From assembly GCA_964348695.1 (NCBI GenBank), contig CAYGDI010000001.1, positions 1 through 64,000 on the forward strand: a DNA stretch of 64,000 nucleotides, written 5' to 3'. A program made the position numbers and the translations under genes. This document shows, one piece after another, positions 31,801-39,753 of the stretch. Source of the DNA: JACPYF01 sp964348695. Lineage in GTDB: Bacteria > Patescibacteriota > Saccharimonadia > Saccharimonadales > Saccharimonadaceae. The notes below the pieces were generated by a model, which saw nothing but the letters and a program-made list of their open reading frames with translations, did not search any database and had not been told where the DNA came from. How positions within the stretch are numbered: position 1 is the stretch's first letter; each line of letters opens with the position of its first letter.

Positions 31801-32508
31801 ATGTCTGGGCGGGGTGAATTGTGGACTCCGCAAAAACAAGAATCTTTTGGTGACCGGCGGCGGAACACGCCTGTTGATGATCGCGGTATTGTCGAGGTGG
31901 ACAGGTTGTTGCTAACGGTCAAAGGTAGAATGAGTCCTGATGACCTATTTTTACCAGACGAAGGTACTAATGTTCATCATTTTTACTATCCAAGAGCACG
32001 CTATAGTAGTGATCTTGAGTCTGAGTTTCGAGAATTACCACCGAATAAAGGACGACTACCTCGTGGGTTTCACAAAAAGCTTCATGACCTGATGTCGCCA
32101 CCACTCATACCAGATGATGAAGTGATGAGGCAGTTTTGTGAATCATGGGCGATCGCAGAATCTTTGCTGCGTGCTGCTAGGCAGATAAAGAGACAAGAAA
32201 AGAAATCTAACAAAATGGTTGACTACGCCTTTAGTAGGCTTGATCAAGGTACGATTGCAGAGGCTGTAGTCGAAGATGTTTTTGATCGTCATTTTGCAAA
32301 AAACCGTGGCAGCGAGGCTTGGTTTGGCAAGAAGCTTGAAACCCTGGCAAATATGCAAGTTACATTCACAGAACTTCCTCTAGAGCATCTGGGCGGCAAG
32401 GTTTCTGCTGATACTATACTGATATTAGGTGGAACGATGCTGGGTGGGTCGAATAACCTCACACGTAGAATGATGAACATTGAGGCGCCGATAGGGCTTG
32501 CGGCGTAG
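31801..32508 (+). CDS. hypothetical protein, unknown function
   Basis: A 235-residue, probably cytoplasmic, basic protein with no recognised domain. The middle (about 100-165) is helical and Arg/Lys-rich, and the C terminus has a hydrophobic TILILGGTMLGG stretch too short for a confident membrane helix. GGAG lies 8 nt before ATG 31801. A promoter TTGCAA (31725-31730), 17 nt, TTTAAT (31748-31753) precedes a leader of about 40 nt. I cannot name a family. Confidence 0.55.
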   Translation: MSGRGELWTPQKQESFGDRRRNTPVDDRGIVEVDRLLLTVKGRMSPDDLFLPDEGTNVHHFYYPRARYSSDLESEFRELPPNKGRLPRGFHKKLHDLMSPPLIPDDEVMRQFCESWAIAESLLRAARQIKRQEKKSNKMVDYAFSRLDQGTIAEAVVEDVFDRHFAKNRGSEAWFGKKLETLANMQVTFTELPLEHLGGKVSADTILILGGTMLGGSNNLTRRMMNIEAPIGLAA

Positions 32509-32525
32509 TTTGCTACAATAGTGAT

Positions 32526-32555
32526 ATGAAAGTTAAAACACAAAAAATCGGGTGA
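32526..32555 (+). CDS. nine-codon leaderless minicistron before msrA
   Basis: TACAAT (32514-32519) lies six nt before ATG 32526, the same spacing as the leaderless genes around it. That ATG opens a nine-codon frame (MKVKTQKIG) ending at TGA 32553-32555, which overlaps the GTG start of msrA (32552) and the GGTGAGG that could act as its ribosome site. It would be a leader peptide coupling ribosomes into msrA. Alternatively msrA carries a small frameshift near its start. Confidence 0.4.
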   Translation: MKVKTQKIG

Positions 32556-33058
32556 GGTCTTTTTTGGGATCTAGTCATACAAACAAGGCGATATTCGCAG
32601 CAGGATGTTTTTGGGGTGTGCAAGCATATTTTGACCAAATCCCTGGGCTAATTAGTACGAGAGTCGGCTATATCGGCGGCTCGACCCCACATCCAACATA
32701 CGAAGATGTTTGCAGTAGTAATACTGGGCATGCTGAAGCTATTGAGATTGCATTTGATCCTAAAAAAATAAATTTTGAAACATTGGTGAGGCATTTTTTT
32801 CGTATGCATGATCCTACTCAGCTCAATCAACAAGGTCCAGATGTTGGAGATCAGTATCGCAGCGCAATATTTTATTTTGATGATCAACAAAAGACCGTAG
32901 CAGAAAATATTGTGGCGGAGCTGTCCTCGCAGTTTCAAAAACCAATCGTAACCGAAATAAGCCCTGCGCAAGAATTTTATGAGGCCGAGGAATATCATCA
33001 AAAATACACAGAAAAAACTGGTGTCGGTATGTGCCATATACCATACAAGGCCATATAG
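32552..33058 (+). CDS. msrA: peptide methionine sulfoxide reductase A
   Basis: Repairs oxidised methionine (S-sulfoxide). It has 168 residues. The active-site motif AAGCFWGVQAYF is at about residue 16, with TRVGYIGGSTPHPTYEDVCSSNTGHAEAIEI and the conserved GDQYRSAIFY, and a C-terminal EYHQKY. The single active-site Cys plus CSS and MCHI cysteines could resolve it. The start is unclear: GTG 32552, or TTG 32564 which has GGTGAGG 7 nt upstream; the family core begins only at KAIFAAG. The nine-codon minicistron precedes it. Confidence 0.93.
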   Translation: MRSFLGSSHTNKAIFAAGCFWGVQAYFDQIPGLISTRVGYIGGSTPHPTYEDVCSSNTGHAEAIEIAFDPKKINFETLVRHFFRMHDPTQLNQQGPDVGDQYRSAIFYFDDQQKTVAENIVAELSSQFQKPIVTEISPAQEFYEAEEYHQKYTEKTGVGMCHIPYKAI

Positions 33059-33074
33059 GATTTATTACTAAGAT

Positions 33075-33476
33075 ATGGATGTACCAACCGACCAACAATT
33101 TGACCAACTCATTAGTCGAGCCATGGATGAGCTGCCAAAACGTGATATCGAGAATCTACAAAATGTTGTGATCACGTATGAAGATGAGCCCAATCAGCAT
33201 CAAATAGAAAAACTACGTCTCAGACACGATAGTCTACTTTTGGGACTATACGAAGGTATTCCATTAACAAAGAGGGGTATGGCGTATAATCTAGTGCTTC
33301 CAGACAAGATAACATTGTTCAAATTGCCCATTGTGCAGTATTCTAAGCAAACGGGCGTAGAATTGTATGAGCAAATCAAACATACATTATGGCATGAGAT
33401 CGCACACTATTATGGGCTCAATCATACAGATATTGGTCAAAAGGACGGTCGCTATAGAGAAAAAGATTCGAACTAG
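33075..33476 (+). CDS. zincin-like metallopeptidase (PF06262-type)
   Basis: A 133-residue protein with an elongated zincin motif HEIAHYYGLNH at about residues 113-123 near the C terminus, as in the family once called DUF1025/metallopeptidase PF06262. The body has LLGLYEGIPLTKRG and PDKITLFKLPI, typical of that family. No signal peptide. TATTAC (33063-33068) six nt before the ATG suggests a leaderless mRNA. Substrate unknown. The stop overlaps the convergent membrane-protein gene by 4 nt. Confidence 0.85.
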   Translation: MDVPTDQQFDQLISRAMDELPKRDIENLQNVVITYEDEPNQHQIEKLRLRHDSLLLGLYEGIPLTKRGMAYNLVLPDKITLFKLPIVQYSKQTGVELYEQIKHTLWHEIAHYYGLNHTDIGQKDGRYREKDSN

Positions 33477-34402
33477 TCAAAGATGGTTGGATCTTGCAAG
33501 ATTAGTACAACAAATAGTGCTATCAGTGCGAAAAAGAATATAGCCAAAATAATTCCTAGATAGTTGAGCCAGTGGATAGGAGGTTTTTGGATATTTTGAT
33601 CATGACTTATCTGTAGTTGTCGATATAATCGTGATTCGCCGATCAGGCCATTTAGTATACCTATTACAGGTAGAATATTAGCCACAGTCCATACGCCAAA
33701 CACTTCTCGTTTACGCCCGGCAACGAGTGTTTTGATGCGATCATGTGAACTTGTGATACCTTTTTGTTTTGCTGACTCGTCCATAATGACATAAGGCAGT
33801 AGGGCGTAACGGAATGCAGCGATGATGCCCGGGATTATCAACAGTAGCGTCCATCCGAATATTTTTAGTTGTGCCAGCAGTTCAGCTTGGAATAGTCGCC
33901 AAAATCTCTGAGATGTTGCCTCGATGCTCGCACTGAGAGTTGCGTGTCGCCCGGCGTCATTTTCTAGTGCCACATAGGCTAGCACGCCTCGAATATAAGT
34001 GCTGATAGCAAAAATTAACAAGACAAATACGATTGTTACGATAGCCATAAGGCTGAACATCGTCACAAAAAAGGTAAGAGTTGACTGATCTTTTGTAATA
34101 GCACCAAAAGATTTTTCTATTTCGGTCTGCGTCTCTTGTTCTACCTGTTTGCGATCATCTGTACTGCTTGCTTCCTGGGAAGTAAGATATTCTTCGAATG
34201 ATGTATCAGAGTTACTAGGTGTGTCGCTAGGTATATACGACAAGAAAAAAGATATTGCGCTAATAACCAATAAACTTACTGCCCAGCCTCGGTTTTTTTC
34301 AAAGAACAGTCCGAGCTTCTCAAAACTGAGAGAAAATGGATTAGAAAGGTACGACGACGACTTTTTTACTGGTTGTTTTGGGTTTTTTGTGGATTGGACC
34401 AT
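33473..34402 (-). CDS. polytopic membrane protein, unknown function
   Basis: A 309-residue protein with about five or six hydrophobic segments (near residues 40-58, 115-140, 180-205, 240-260, 280-305) and an acidic Ser/Thr/Glu-rich extracytoplasmic loop at about 60-105. The LLLIIPGIIAAFRYALLPYVIMDE stretch resembles DUF975 or glycerophosphodiester-phosphodiesterase membrane-domain proteins, but the match is by eye. Promoter element TACAAT (34442-34437). ATG 34402 has AGGAGA 8 nt upstream; an ATG nine nt earlier is too close to it. Confidence 0.65.
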   Translation of the reverse strand: MVQSTKNPKQPVKKSSSYLSNPFSLSFEKLGLFFEKNRGWAVSLLVISAISFFLSYIPSDTPSNSDTSFEEYLTSQEASSTDDRKQVEQETQTEIEKSFGAITKDQSTLTFFVTMFSLMAIVTIVFVLLIFAISTYIRGVLAYVALENDAGRHATLSASIEATSQRFWRLFQAELLAQLKIFGWTLLLIIPGIIAAFRYALLPYVIMDESAKQKGITSSHDRIKTLVAGRKREVFGVWTVANILPVIGILNGLIGESRLYRQLQISHDQNIQKPPIHWLNYLGIILAIFFFALIALFVVLILQDPTIFD

Positions 34403-34467
34403 GATGATCATCTCCTGTGATTAGTATGATGACATTATTGTAGCATATCGTTACTGCAGTGCGACAC

Positions 34468-34496
34468 TTTACATTACATGTGTACTCTGTTACAAT
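34468..34496 (+). promoter_or_regulatory. promoter for rplU
   Basis: TTTACA (34468-34473), 17 nt, TACAAT (34491-34496). A leader of about 32 nt ends with AAGGAAAAA before ATG 34535. Confidence 0.7.
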
Positions 34497-34534
34497 TTAC
34501 CCCTGAATCAATAAAATGTAACAAGGAAAAATCA

Positions 34535-34843
34535 ATGACAAAAGCAGTCGTGCGAATCGGTGGCAAACAACATATTGTTGCCGAAAAAGAGACCCTCTTG
34601 GTGGACCGCCTCCAAGATGGAACAAAAGAGCTCACTTTGGACGCGCTACTGACATTTGATGGTAAAACCACTAGTGTCGGAACTCCAACTGTGAAGGGTG
34701 TGAAAGTCACCGCAAAAGTACTAGAAGCTGAAGTGAAAGGTGACAAGATACGTGTTATCCGCTTTAAGGCGAAGAAGCGTGTTCACAAGGAACAAGGGCA
34801 TCGGCAAAAGTACAGCAAAATACAGATCACATCGATCAAATAA
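34535..34843 (+). CDS. rplU: 50S ribosomal protein L21
   Basis: A 102-residue bL21. The opening AVVRIGGKQHIVAEKETLLVDRL is the family N terminus; the C-terminal IRFKAKKRVHKEQGHRQKYSKIQI contains the basic KKxxxxxxGHRQxxT-like loop. The frame stays open to 34478 but that would include the promoter; ATG 34535 with AAGGAA is used. Usually L21 sits beside rpmA (L27); here it is monocistronic, bounded by a promoter and a hairpin terminator. Confidence 0.95.
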   Translation: MTKAVVRIGGKQHIVAEKETLLVDRLQDGTKELTLDALLTFDGKTTSVGTPTVKGVKVTAKVLEAEVKGDKIRVIRFKAKKRVHKEQGHRQKYSKIQITSIK

Positions 34844-34846
34844 TTT

Positions 34847-34873
34847 AAAAACACCCCAGATAGGGTGTTTTTA
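34847..34873 (+). terminator. Rho-independent terminator after rplU
   Basis: AAAAACACCC (34847-34856), loop CAGATA, GGGTGTTTTT (34863-34872): ten pairs with flanking A and T tracts. Confidence 0.88.
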
Positions 34874-34899
34874 AATTGCAATAAACTTTTCACGCCACG

Positions 34900-34908
34900 T
34901 GGTATAAT
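34900..34908 (+). promoter_or_regulatory. extended -10 promoter for parAB
   Basis: TGGTATAAT (34900-34908) has the TGn extension plus a consensus -10. No convincing -35. It gives a leader of about 33 nt without an obvious strong Shine-Dalgarno. Confidence 0.6.
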
Positions 34909-34947
34909 TGAGAGCATATAAAAGAGAGGTAAAGACAGACATATTTT

Positions 34948-35718
34948 ATGACTAATCCAGTGATTATTGCCATAACAAATCAAAAAGGCGGTGTAGGCAA
35001 AACAACTACAGCGATCAATATTGCGTATTACCTCGCGAAAAAGGACAAAAAAACTTTACTGGTAGATCTTGACCCTCAGGGTAATGCAACTAGTGGTCTT
35101 GGTTTTGACAAAAGCAAAATCGACAAAAGTGTTATTGAGCTTTTGCGCGGTGAATCGACTATATCTGAGGTAGCAAAAAAAACAAAGCACAAAAATTTGT
35201 GGCTTGCCCCTACGACATCACACCTAGCGAATACGGAAGTGGAGTTGGCACAAGCGAATAATAAATTTGTTCGACTAAAACAAGCTCTACAGAGTGCCGA
35301 TCAATATGATGTAGTGATTGTTGATAGTCCTCCGAGCTTGAGCCTACTAACGGTCAATGCATTGATAGCTGCGCGTTATGTTGTGTTGCCAGTCCAAGCA
35401 GAATTTTATGCGATGGAGGGGCTGAGTCAGCTTCTTGAGACAATGAAACTTGTACACAAAGGCCTCAATAAAGACTTAGAGCTTTTAGGCGTGCTTGTTA
35501 CTATGCTCGACAGCCGTACGTCGCTATCTAAACAAGTTCACGATGAGATCAAGAAGCATTTTCCAGACAAGGTTTTTGAGACAACTATTCCGCGCAATAT
35601 TCGTTTAGCAGAAGCTCCTAGTCACGGGTTACCGATAGGTGCATACGAGAGGTGGAGTAAAGGTGCGCGCTGCTATAAAGCTGTGACAAAAGAGATTATG
35701 CAAAGGGTAGGGTTGTAG
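34948..35718 (+). CDS. parA: chromosome partitioning ATPase ParA/Soj
   Basis: A 256-residue Walker-type ATPase that positions chromosomes with ParB. The deviant Walker A KGGVGKTT is at residues 12-19, Walker A' in LLVDLDPQGNATSGL, Walker B in VVIVDSPPSLSLLTVNAL. No N-terminal HTH, so it is the chromosomal Soj type. Followed after 3 nt by parB in the same operon. Consistent with an ordinary chromosome, not a plasmid. Confidence 0.95.
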   Translation: MTNPVIIAITNQKGGVGKTTTAINIAYYLAKKDKKTLLVDLDPQGNATSGLGFDKSKIDKSVIELLRGESTISEVAKKTKHKNLWLAPTTSHLANTEVELAQANNKFVRLKQALQSADQYDVVIVDSPPSLSLLTVNALIAARYVVLPVQAEFYAMEGLSQLLETMKLVHKGLNKDLELLGVLVTMLDSRTSLSKQVHDEIKKHFPDKVFETTIPRNIRLAEAPSHGLPIGAYERWSKGARCYKAVTKEIMQRVGL

Positions 35719-35721
35719 GAT

Positions 35722-36603
35722 ATGGCACAAAAAAAAGGTCTCGGCCGAAGTTTCGATAGCCTACTACCGACAGAGCTGATCAATGAGACGCTTGATCCGA
35801 CAGCAAGCGAAGATGAAAAAATTTCAGACCTGAGGCATATATCTCTCGGCAAAATAGTCCCAGACGAACAGCAACCAAGAAGGGGGTTTGATCACGATTC
35901 ACTTGAAGATCTAGCTGCGTCTATAAAAGAGCATGGGGTGCTGCAGCCTATTGTTGTTGTTGCGAAGTCGGACACGTTTGTTATTGTTGCAGGTGAGAGA
36001 CGATGGCGAGCTTCAAAAATAGCTGGTCTCAAATCTATTCCTGCCATAGTTCGTTCTCTGAGTGCTCAGCACAGACTAGAAGTAGCTTTGATTGAAAACT
36101 TGCAGCGGAGCGATCTCAATGCCTTAGAAACCGCTACCGCATATCTCAAATTGCGTGATCAATTCAATATGAAACTTGATGAAATTGCCGCACGTGTCGG
36201 AGGACGCTCTATAGCAGCGGTCAGTAATGCGCTGAGGCTCCTTAGATTGCCCGAGAATGCTAAACAAGCATTGATTAAAAAACAGATTACGGAAGGCCAC
36301 GCGCGGCAGATTCTTGCTCTAGAGCATACAGCAGCGCAGAACGATCTGCTGATGCGTATTACAAAAGAAGGCTGGAGTGTCAGGAGGGCTGAGCAGTTTG
36401 TCATAGGCTACAAAAAAGGCCAAAGTGGCAACAAAAAAAGCTCTGCAGTGCGTTCTACTATGACTGAAACACCACTCACAAAACGTCTCGCCAAACATCT
36501 ATCGACAGATGTAAAAGTACGCACTACAGCAAAAGGCGGTCAGTTGATTATCAACTACAAGACAGAAGAAGAGTTGCAACGTATCAGTAACGCTATCAAA
36601 TAG
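35722..36603 (+). CDS. parB: chromosome partitioning protein ParB
   Basis: A CTP-dependent DNA clamp that loads at parS. It has 293 residues. The N-terminal motif KGLGRSFDSLLP is the typical opening (ParA-interacting). The CTPase/box II region carries GERRWRASKIAGL at about residues 94-106 and ENLQRSDLNALETA. The HTH (about 150-185) is IAARVGGRSIAAVSNALRLL. The C-terminal dimerisation helix follows a Ser/Lys linker. No consensus parS 16-mer was found in the window by eye. Confidence 0.95.
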   Translation: MAQKKGLGRSFDSLLPTELINETLDPTASEDEKISDLRHISLGKIVPDEQQPRRGFDHDSLEDLAASIKEHGVLQPIVVVAKSDTFVIVAGERRWRASKIAGLKSIPAIVRSLSAQHRLEVALIENLQRSDLNALETATAYLKLRDQFNMKLDEIAARVGGRSIAAVSNALRLLRLPENAKQALIKKQITEGHARQILALEHTAAQNDLLMRITKEGWSVRRAEQFVIGYKKGQSGNKKSSAVRSTMTETPLTKRLAKHLSTDVKVRTTAKGGQLIINYKTEEELQRISNAIK

Positions 36604-36608
36604 TAGTT

Positions 36609-37208
36609 CTAAAAGAATCGAGCGTCTTCAAATGGAAACAGTAATATACCAACTGGCCCAATAACTTGCTCTAGCGGGATTGTACCTAATCCATTACGGG
36701 AGTCAAAAGAGTAGCTACCCTGGCGATGGTCCCCGGATACGAATATTTCGCCTGCTGGCACTCTCACGTCAACATCACCTGTGGTTGGGCTACCTTCTTT
36801 GTCCTCTGTGAGGTCATCAGGGTTGAAGCCCTTTGGCTGGCTAGCGTTGTAGACAGTGACATTGCCTCCTACAACACGAACTCTTTCACCAGGTAGCCCA
36901 ATGACTCTTTTGACGATATATTCGTCTTTTTGCGCAAATTTAAGTGAAAATTCTGGGTTTTTGAATACAATGACTTGCCCTCGCTGTGGAGTATATTGCT
37001 TTCCCTGCATTGCTGCAAAGGTGACAGGGAGTTTGTTGACGATAAGTTTGTCTCCCGAAAAAAGAGTTTTTTCCATACTAGGCCCCTCAACATTAAAGCT
37101 TCGAAAGACAAAACTATTGATAAAAAGTACTCCAGCAATAACCAAAACAATGAACAGTACTAAGCTGAAGATATCTTTTATGATATGTGGTGTTTTTTCT
37201 GGTAACAT
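36609..37208 (-). CDS. lepB: signal peptidase I
   Basis: Membrane serine protease that removes signal peptides. It has 199 residues. One membrane helix (about 12-32) precedes box B FNVEGPSMEKTL with the nucleophile Ser43, box D YIVKRVIGLPGE with the general-base Lys, and box E SGDHRQGSYSFDSRNGLG. A conventional single-TM Gram-positive-like SipS type. On the minus strand TATGAT (37223-37218) lies nine nt before the ATG, so it is probably leaderless. It would process the 29906 secreted protein. Confidence 0.94.
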   Translation of the reverse strand: MLPEKTPHIIKDIFSLVLFIVLVIAGVLFINSFVFRSFNVEGPSMEKTLFSGDKLIVNKLPVTFAAMQGKQYTPQRGQVIVFKNPEFSLKFAQKDEYIVKRVIGLPGERVRVVGGNVTVYNASQPKGFNPDDLTEDKEGSPTTGDVDVRVPAGEIFVSGDHRQGSYSFDSRNGLGTIPLEQVIGPVGILLFPFEDARFF

Positions 37209-37310
37209 CTTCTATATATCATACACTATATGAGCTATGCGGGCAGCATATCTGTTGTTGGTTTTTGTTAGCCAAAACGTGAGCACAATCTGGTATACTA
37301 GCCAGAGTAA

Positions 37311-38894
37311 ATGAGTAAAAAACAGAATTCAATCGATGGATTTAGTCTGCGTCGTCGGGGCAATACTCGGGCGAGAGATCTTTCAGACGAACCGCTTCCA
37401 GAGCGTTTTTTAAAGGATCATTCAACAAAAAAAGACACACCTAGGACAACCCTAGGTGATGATTCAGCGCAGCCAAAGGAGGGTGGTTTGAAGCGGAGTG
37501 ATATAGATGAATCGTTGAAAAAGTTTGAGGACAAGCCGTTTAAAAAGAAAAAGCGGATCAGCAAAAAAACTATTAAACGTTTTATTAAAGTTATTATCAT
37601 CGTTGCTCTATTAGTGGGTGCGTTTTTAGCTGTTAAAACCTTTATTGCAGGTAGTAAGATCTTTGGCGGTAATCTTTTTGACGCACTTTCTAGTAGTCAG
37701 CCGCTCAAAGAAGATCAAAATGGGCGCAGTAATATATTAGTATTTGGCACAAGCGAAGATGATCCTCATAGTCATCAAGGTGCTGCTTTGACCGATTCGA
37801 TTATGGTTGTCAGTATTGATCAAAACAAAAAAATTGCAGCTATGACCAGTGTGCCGAGAGATCTTTGGGTGCAGTTTGATGATGATTGTCAGTTTGGGTA
37901 CCAGGGAAAGATCAATGTTGTTTATGAATGTGCTGATCCTGACAAAAAAGAAGGTGAGTATTCTGAAAAAGGCGCTCAGGCGCTACGAGAAAAAGTTGGT
38001 GAAGTGTATGGGCTCGAAATACAGTATTCGGTGTTTGTTGGATACAAGGCAGTAGAGCAAGCGGTTGATGCTGTAGGTGGTGTTGACGTGTTGATAGAGA
38101 GTAAAGATCCTAGGGGTGTTCTCGATCGCAACTTTGACTGGGAATGTAACTACAAGTGTTACTATGTAAAACATCCGAATGGTGTGGTGCATTTAGACGG
38201 AAAACATGCATTGGCACTTGCTCGAGCTAGAAATGAGTCGGGTGGCTATGGTTTGAGTCGAGGGAATTTTGATAGGGAGGTCTACCAGCAAAAAATACTT
38301 GTTGCCTTGCGTAACAAAGCTTCATCAGCAGGTACATTAGCAAATCCGGTTGCTGCCTCAAGGCTAATTGATTCCCTAGGAGATAATATTCGTACAAACT
38401 TTGTCGGTGGTGAGATCAAAACACTCATTAGCCTGGCGCGTGATATAGACGAAAAGAAAATTGACCGATTTGGTTTAGCGGACGAGGACCCTGGGCTGTT
38501 GACGACGGGTATGGTGAGTGGCCAAAGTGTTGTTCGTCCGGTTGCAGGTGTAAGTGATTATAGTGAAATCCAGGCCTATATACAAAAACGTCTCACGCAG
38601 GACGAGGCGACAAAGGAAAATGCACGTATAGTGGTGCTGAATGGTTCGGGAAGGACTGGTGCGGCAAAGGAAATGAAAGATACACTCACTGCAAAAGGGT
38701 TCAATGTGACAAACGTTGGCGATGCAACTGTGAGCCAGGAGTATGGTAAAGTTGCAGTTTACAAGGTTTCTGCTACTAAACAGCCAGCGACTACAGCAAA
38801 ACTAAAAAAGAATCTCAAAACAAAGGTGCAAACAGGAGCTTTGCCATATGGTATGACCGCAGATGCCGATTTTGTTGTCATAGTTGGTCAATAA
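37311..38894 (+). CDS. LytR-CpsA-Psr (LCP) family wall ligase-like protein
   Basis: A 527-residue membrane-anchored protein. The cytoplasmic tail (1-85) is highly charged; the single membrane helix is about 88-110. The LCP domain (about 140-330) carries NILVFGTSEDD, LTDSIMVVSID, MTSVPRDLWV, and the late VHLDGKHALALARARN with the catalytic Arg pair; Cys residues 189, 203, 280 and 284 (approximate) may form disulfides. The C-terminal LytR_C domain (about 440-527) starts RIVVLNGSGRTGAAKEM. LCP enzymes attach glycopolymers to peptidoglycan. Extended TGGTATACT (37291-37299) is 11 nt before the ATG. Confidence 0.93.
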   Translation: MSKKQNSIDGFSLRRRGNTRARDLSDEPLPERFLKDHSTKKDTPRTTLGDDSAQPKEGGLKRSDIDESLKKFEDKPFKKKKRISKKTIKRFIKVIIIVALLVGAFLAVKTFIAGSKIFGGNLFDALSSSQPLKEDQNGRSNILVFGTSEDDPHSHQGAALTDSIMVVSIDQNKKIAAMTSVPRDLWVQFDDDCQFGYQGKINVVYECADPDKKEGEYSEKGAQALREKVGEVYGLEIQYSVFVGYKAVEQAVDAVGGVDVLIESKDPRGVLDRNFDWECNYKCYYVKHPNGVVHLDGKHALALARARNESGGYGLSRGNFDREVYQQKILVALRNKASSAGTLANPVAASRLIDSLGDNIRTNFVGGEIKTLISLARDIDEKKIDRFGLADEDPGLLTTGMVSGQSVVRPVAGVSDYSEIQAYIQKRLTQDEATKENARIVVLNGSGRTGAAKEMKDTLTAKGFNVTNVGDATVSQEYGKVAVYKVSATKQPATTAKLKKNLKTKVQTGALPYGMTADADFVVIVGQ

Positions 38895-38908
38895 AGATCG
38901 TTAAGATT

Positions 38909-38937
38909 TTGCACATAACCCTAATAAGCTATATAAT
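38909..38937 (+). promoter_or_regulatory. promoter for the 38950 membrane-protein gene
   Basis: TTGCAC (38909-38914), 17 nt, TATAAT (38932-38937), 12 nt before the ATG. The untranslated leader would be only about 5 nt. Confidence 0.65.
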
Positions 38938-38949
38938 AAAAGGCATATT

Positions 38950-39723
38950 ATGGAGTTAGTAAAATCTGCGGGTAAGCGCACGTCGTTTGTAAGTGATGTA
39001 CTGTATGTGTGTTTTAATATTGCACTTGCAGCAACAGTACTCTCGCTTGTTGTTTTTGGTGTCCCGCTAATTGCCTACACTTTAGTCATACTTAGTAAGT
39101 GGCGAGTACTGGCGGTCAGGCCGCGTTTTTGGTGGGCAAATATAAAGGCTAATTTGTTAGATCTTTTACTGGGACTCAGCATGGTTACGATGATGTGGCA
39201 AGCGCAAGATGTGCTATGGTTGCAGATCGTAGTTGCTGTTCTATACATGCTGTGGCTAGTTGCTCTGAAGCCGCGTAGCACGCAAACTGCAGTTTTGGTA
39301 CAGGCCGCTGTTGCGCAGTTTATGGCTATCATTGCACTCTATAGTGTTGGGTTCGATCTGATTGCATCTGTCATTGTGGTTTGTATGTGGGTTATCGGGT
39401 ATGTTAGTGCCCAGCATGTGTTAAGTTCCTACGAAGATAGTGACGTAACTTTACTCTCGATGATATGGGGTTTGGTGGTTGCGGAGCTCGGTTGGCTTGC
39501 GTACAACTGGACTGTTGCGTACGCAGTTGCCCCAGGTGGCATATTAAAAGTTCCTCAAATTGCCGTTGTCATAACCCTGATTGGTTTTTTTGTAATACGT
39601 GCGTATGGTATCTATGCAAAAAAAGGTAGGCTACGTCTAGCAGATGTCAAATTGCAGGCGATATTTTCAGCAAGTATTATAGTAGTGGTGTTGATTTTTT
39701 TGAATGATATTTCTAGAGGTTAA
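38950..39723 (+). CDS. polytopic membrane protein, unknown function
   Basis: A 257-residue protein with about eight hydrophobic segments evenly spread from residue 16 to the C terminus, short loops and a few Trp residues at membrane borders. No catalytic motif or transporter signature is recognised. It lies between an LCP protein and HtrA in the same orientation, so a role at the envelope is plausible but unsupported. Confidence 0.65.
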   Translation: MELVKSAGKRTSFVSDVLYVCFNIALAATVLSLVVFGVPLIAYTLVILSKWRVLAVRPRFWWANIKANLLDLLLGLSMVTMMWQAQDVLWLQIVVAVLYMLWLVALKPRSTQTAVLVQAAVAQFMAIIALYSVGFDLIASVIVVCMWVIGYVSAQHVLSSYEDSDVTLLSMIWGLVVAELGWLAYNWTVAYAVAPGGILKVPQIAVVITLIGFFVIRAYGIYAKKGRLRLADVKLQAIFSASIIVVVLIFLNDISRG

Positions 39724-39753
39724 ACTATAAAAAATACGGGGGGTTGGTGAGTA

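Noticed and set aside
32526..33058. msrA as a pseudogene because of the TGA at 32553
   Set aside because: The msrA frame is complete from before its active-site Cys; the short upstream frame is better explained as a minicistron, though a frameshift is not excluded.
34870..36620. A parS site near parAB
   Set aside because: TTTTCACGCCACGTGG at 34887-34902 only superficially resembles the TGTTTCACGTGAAACA palindrome; the centre is wrong.
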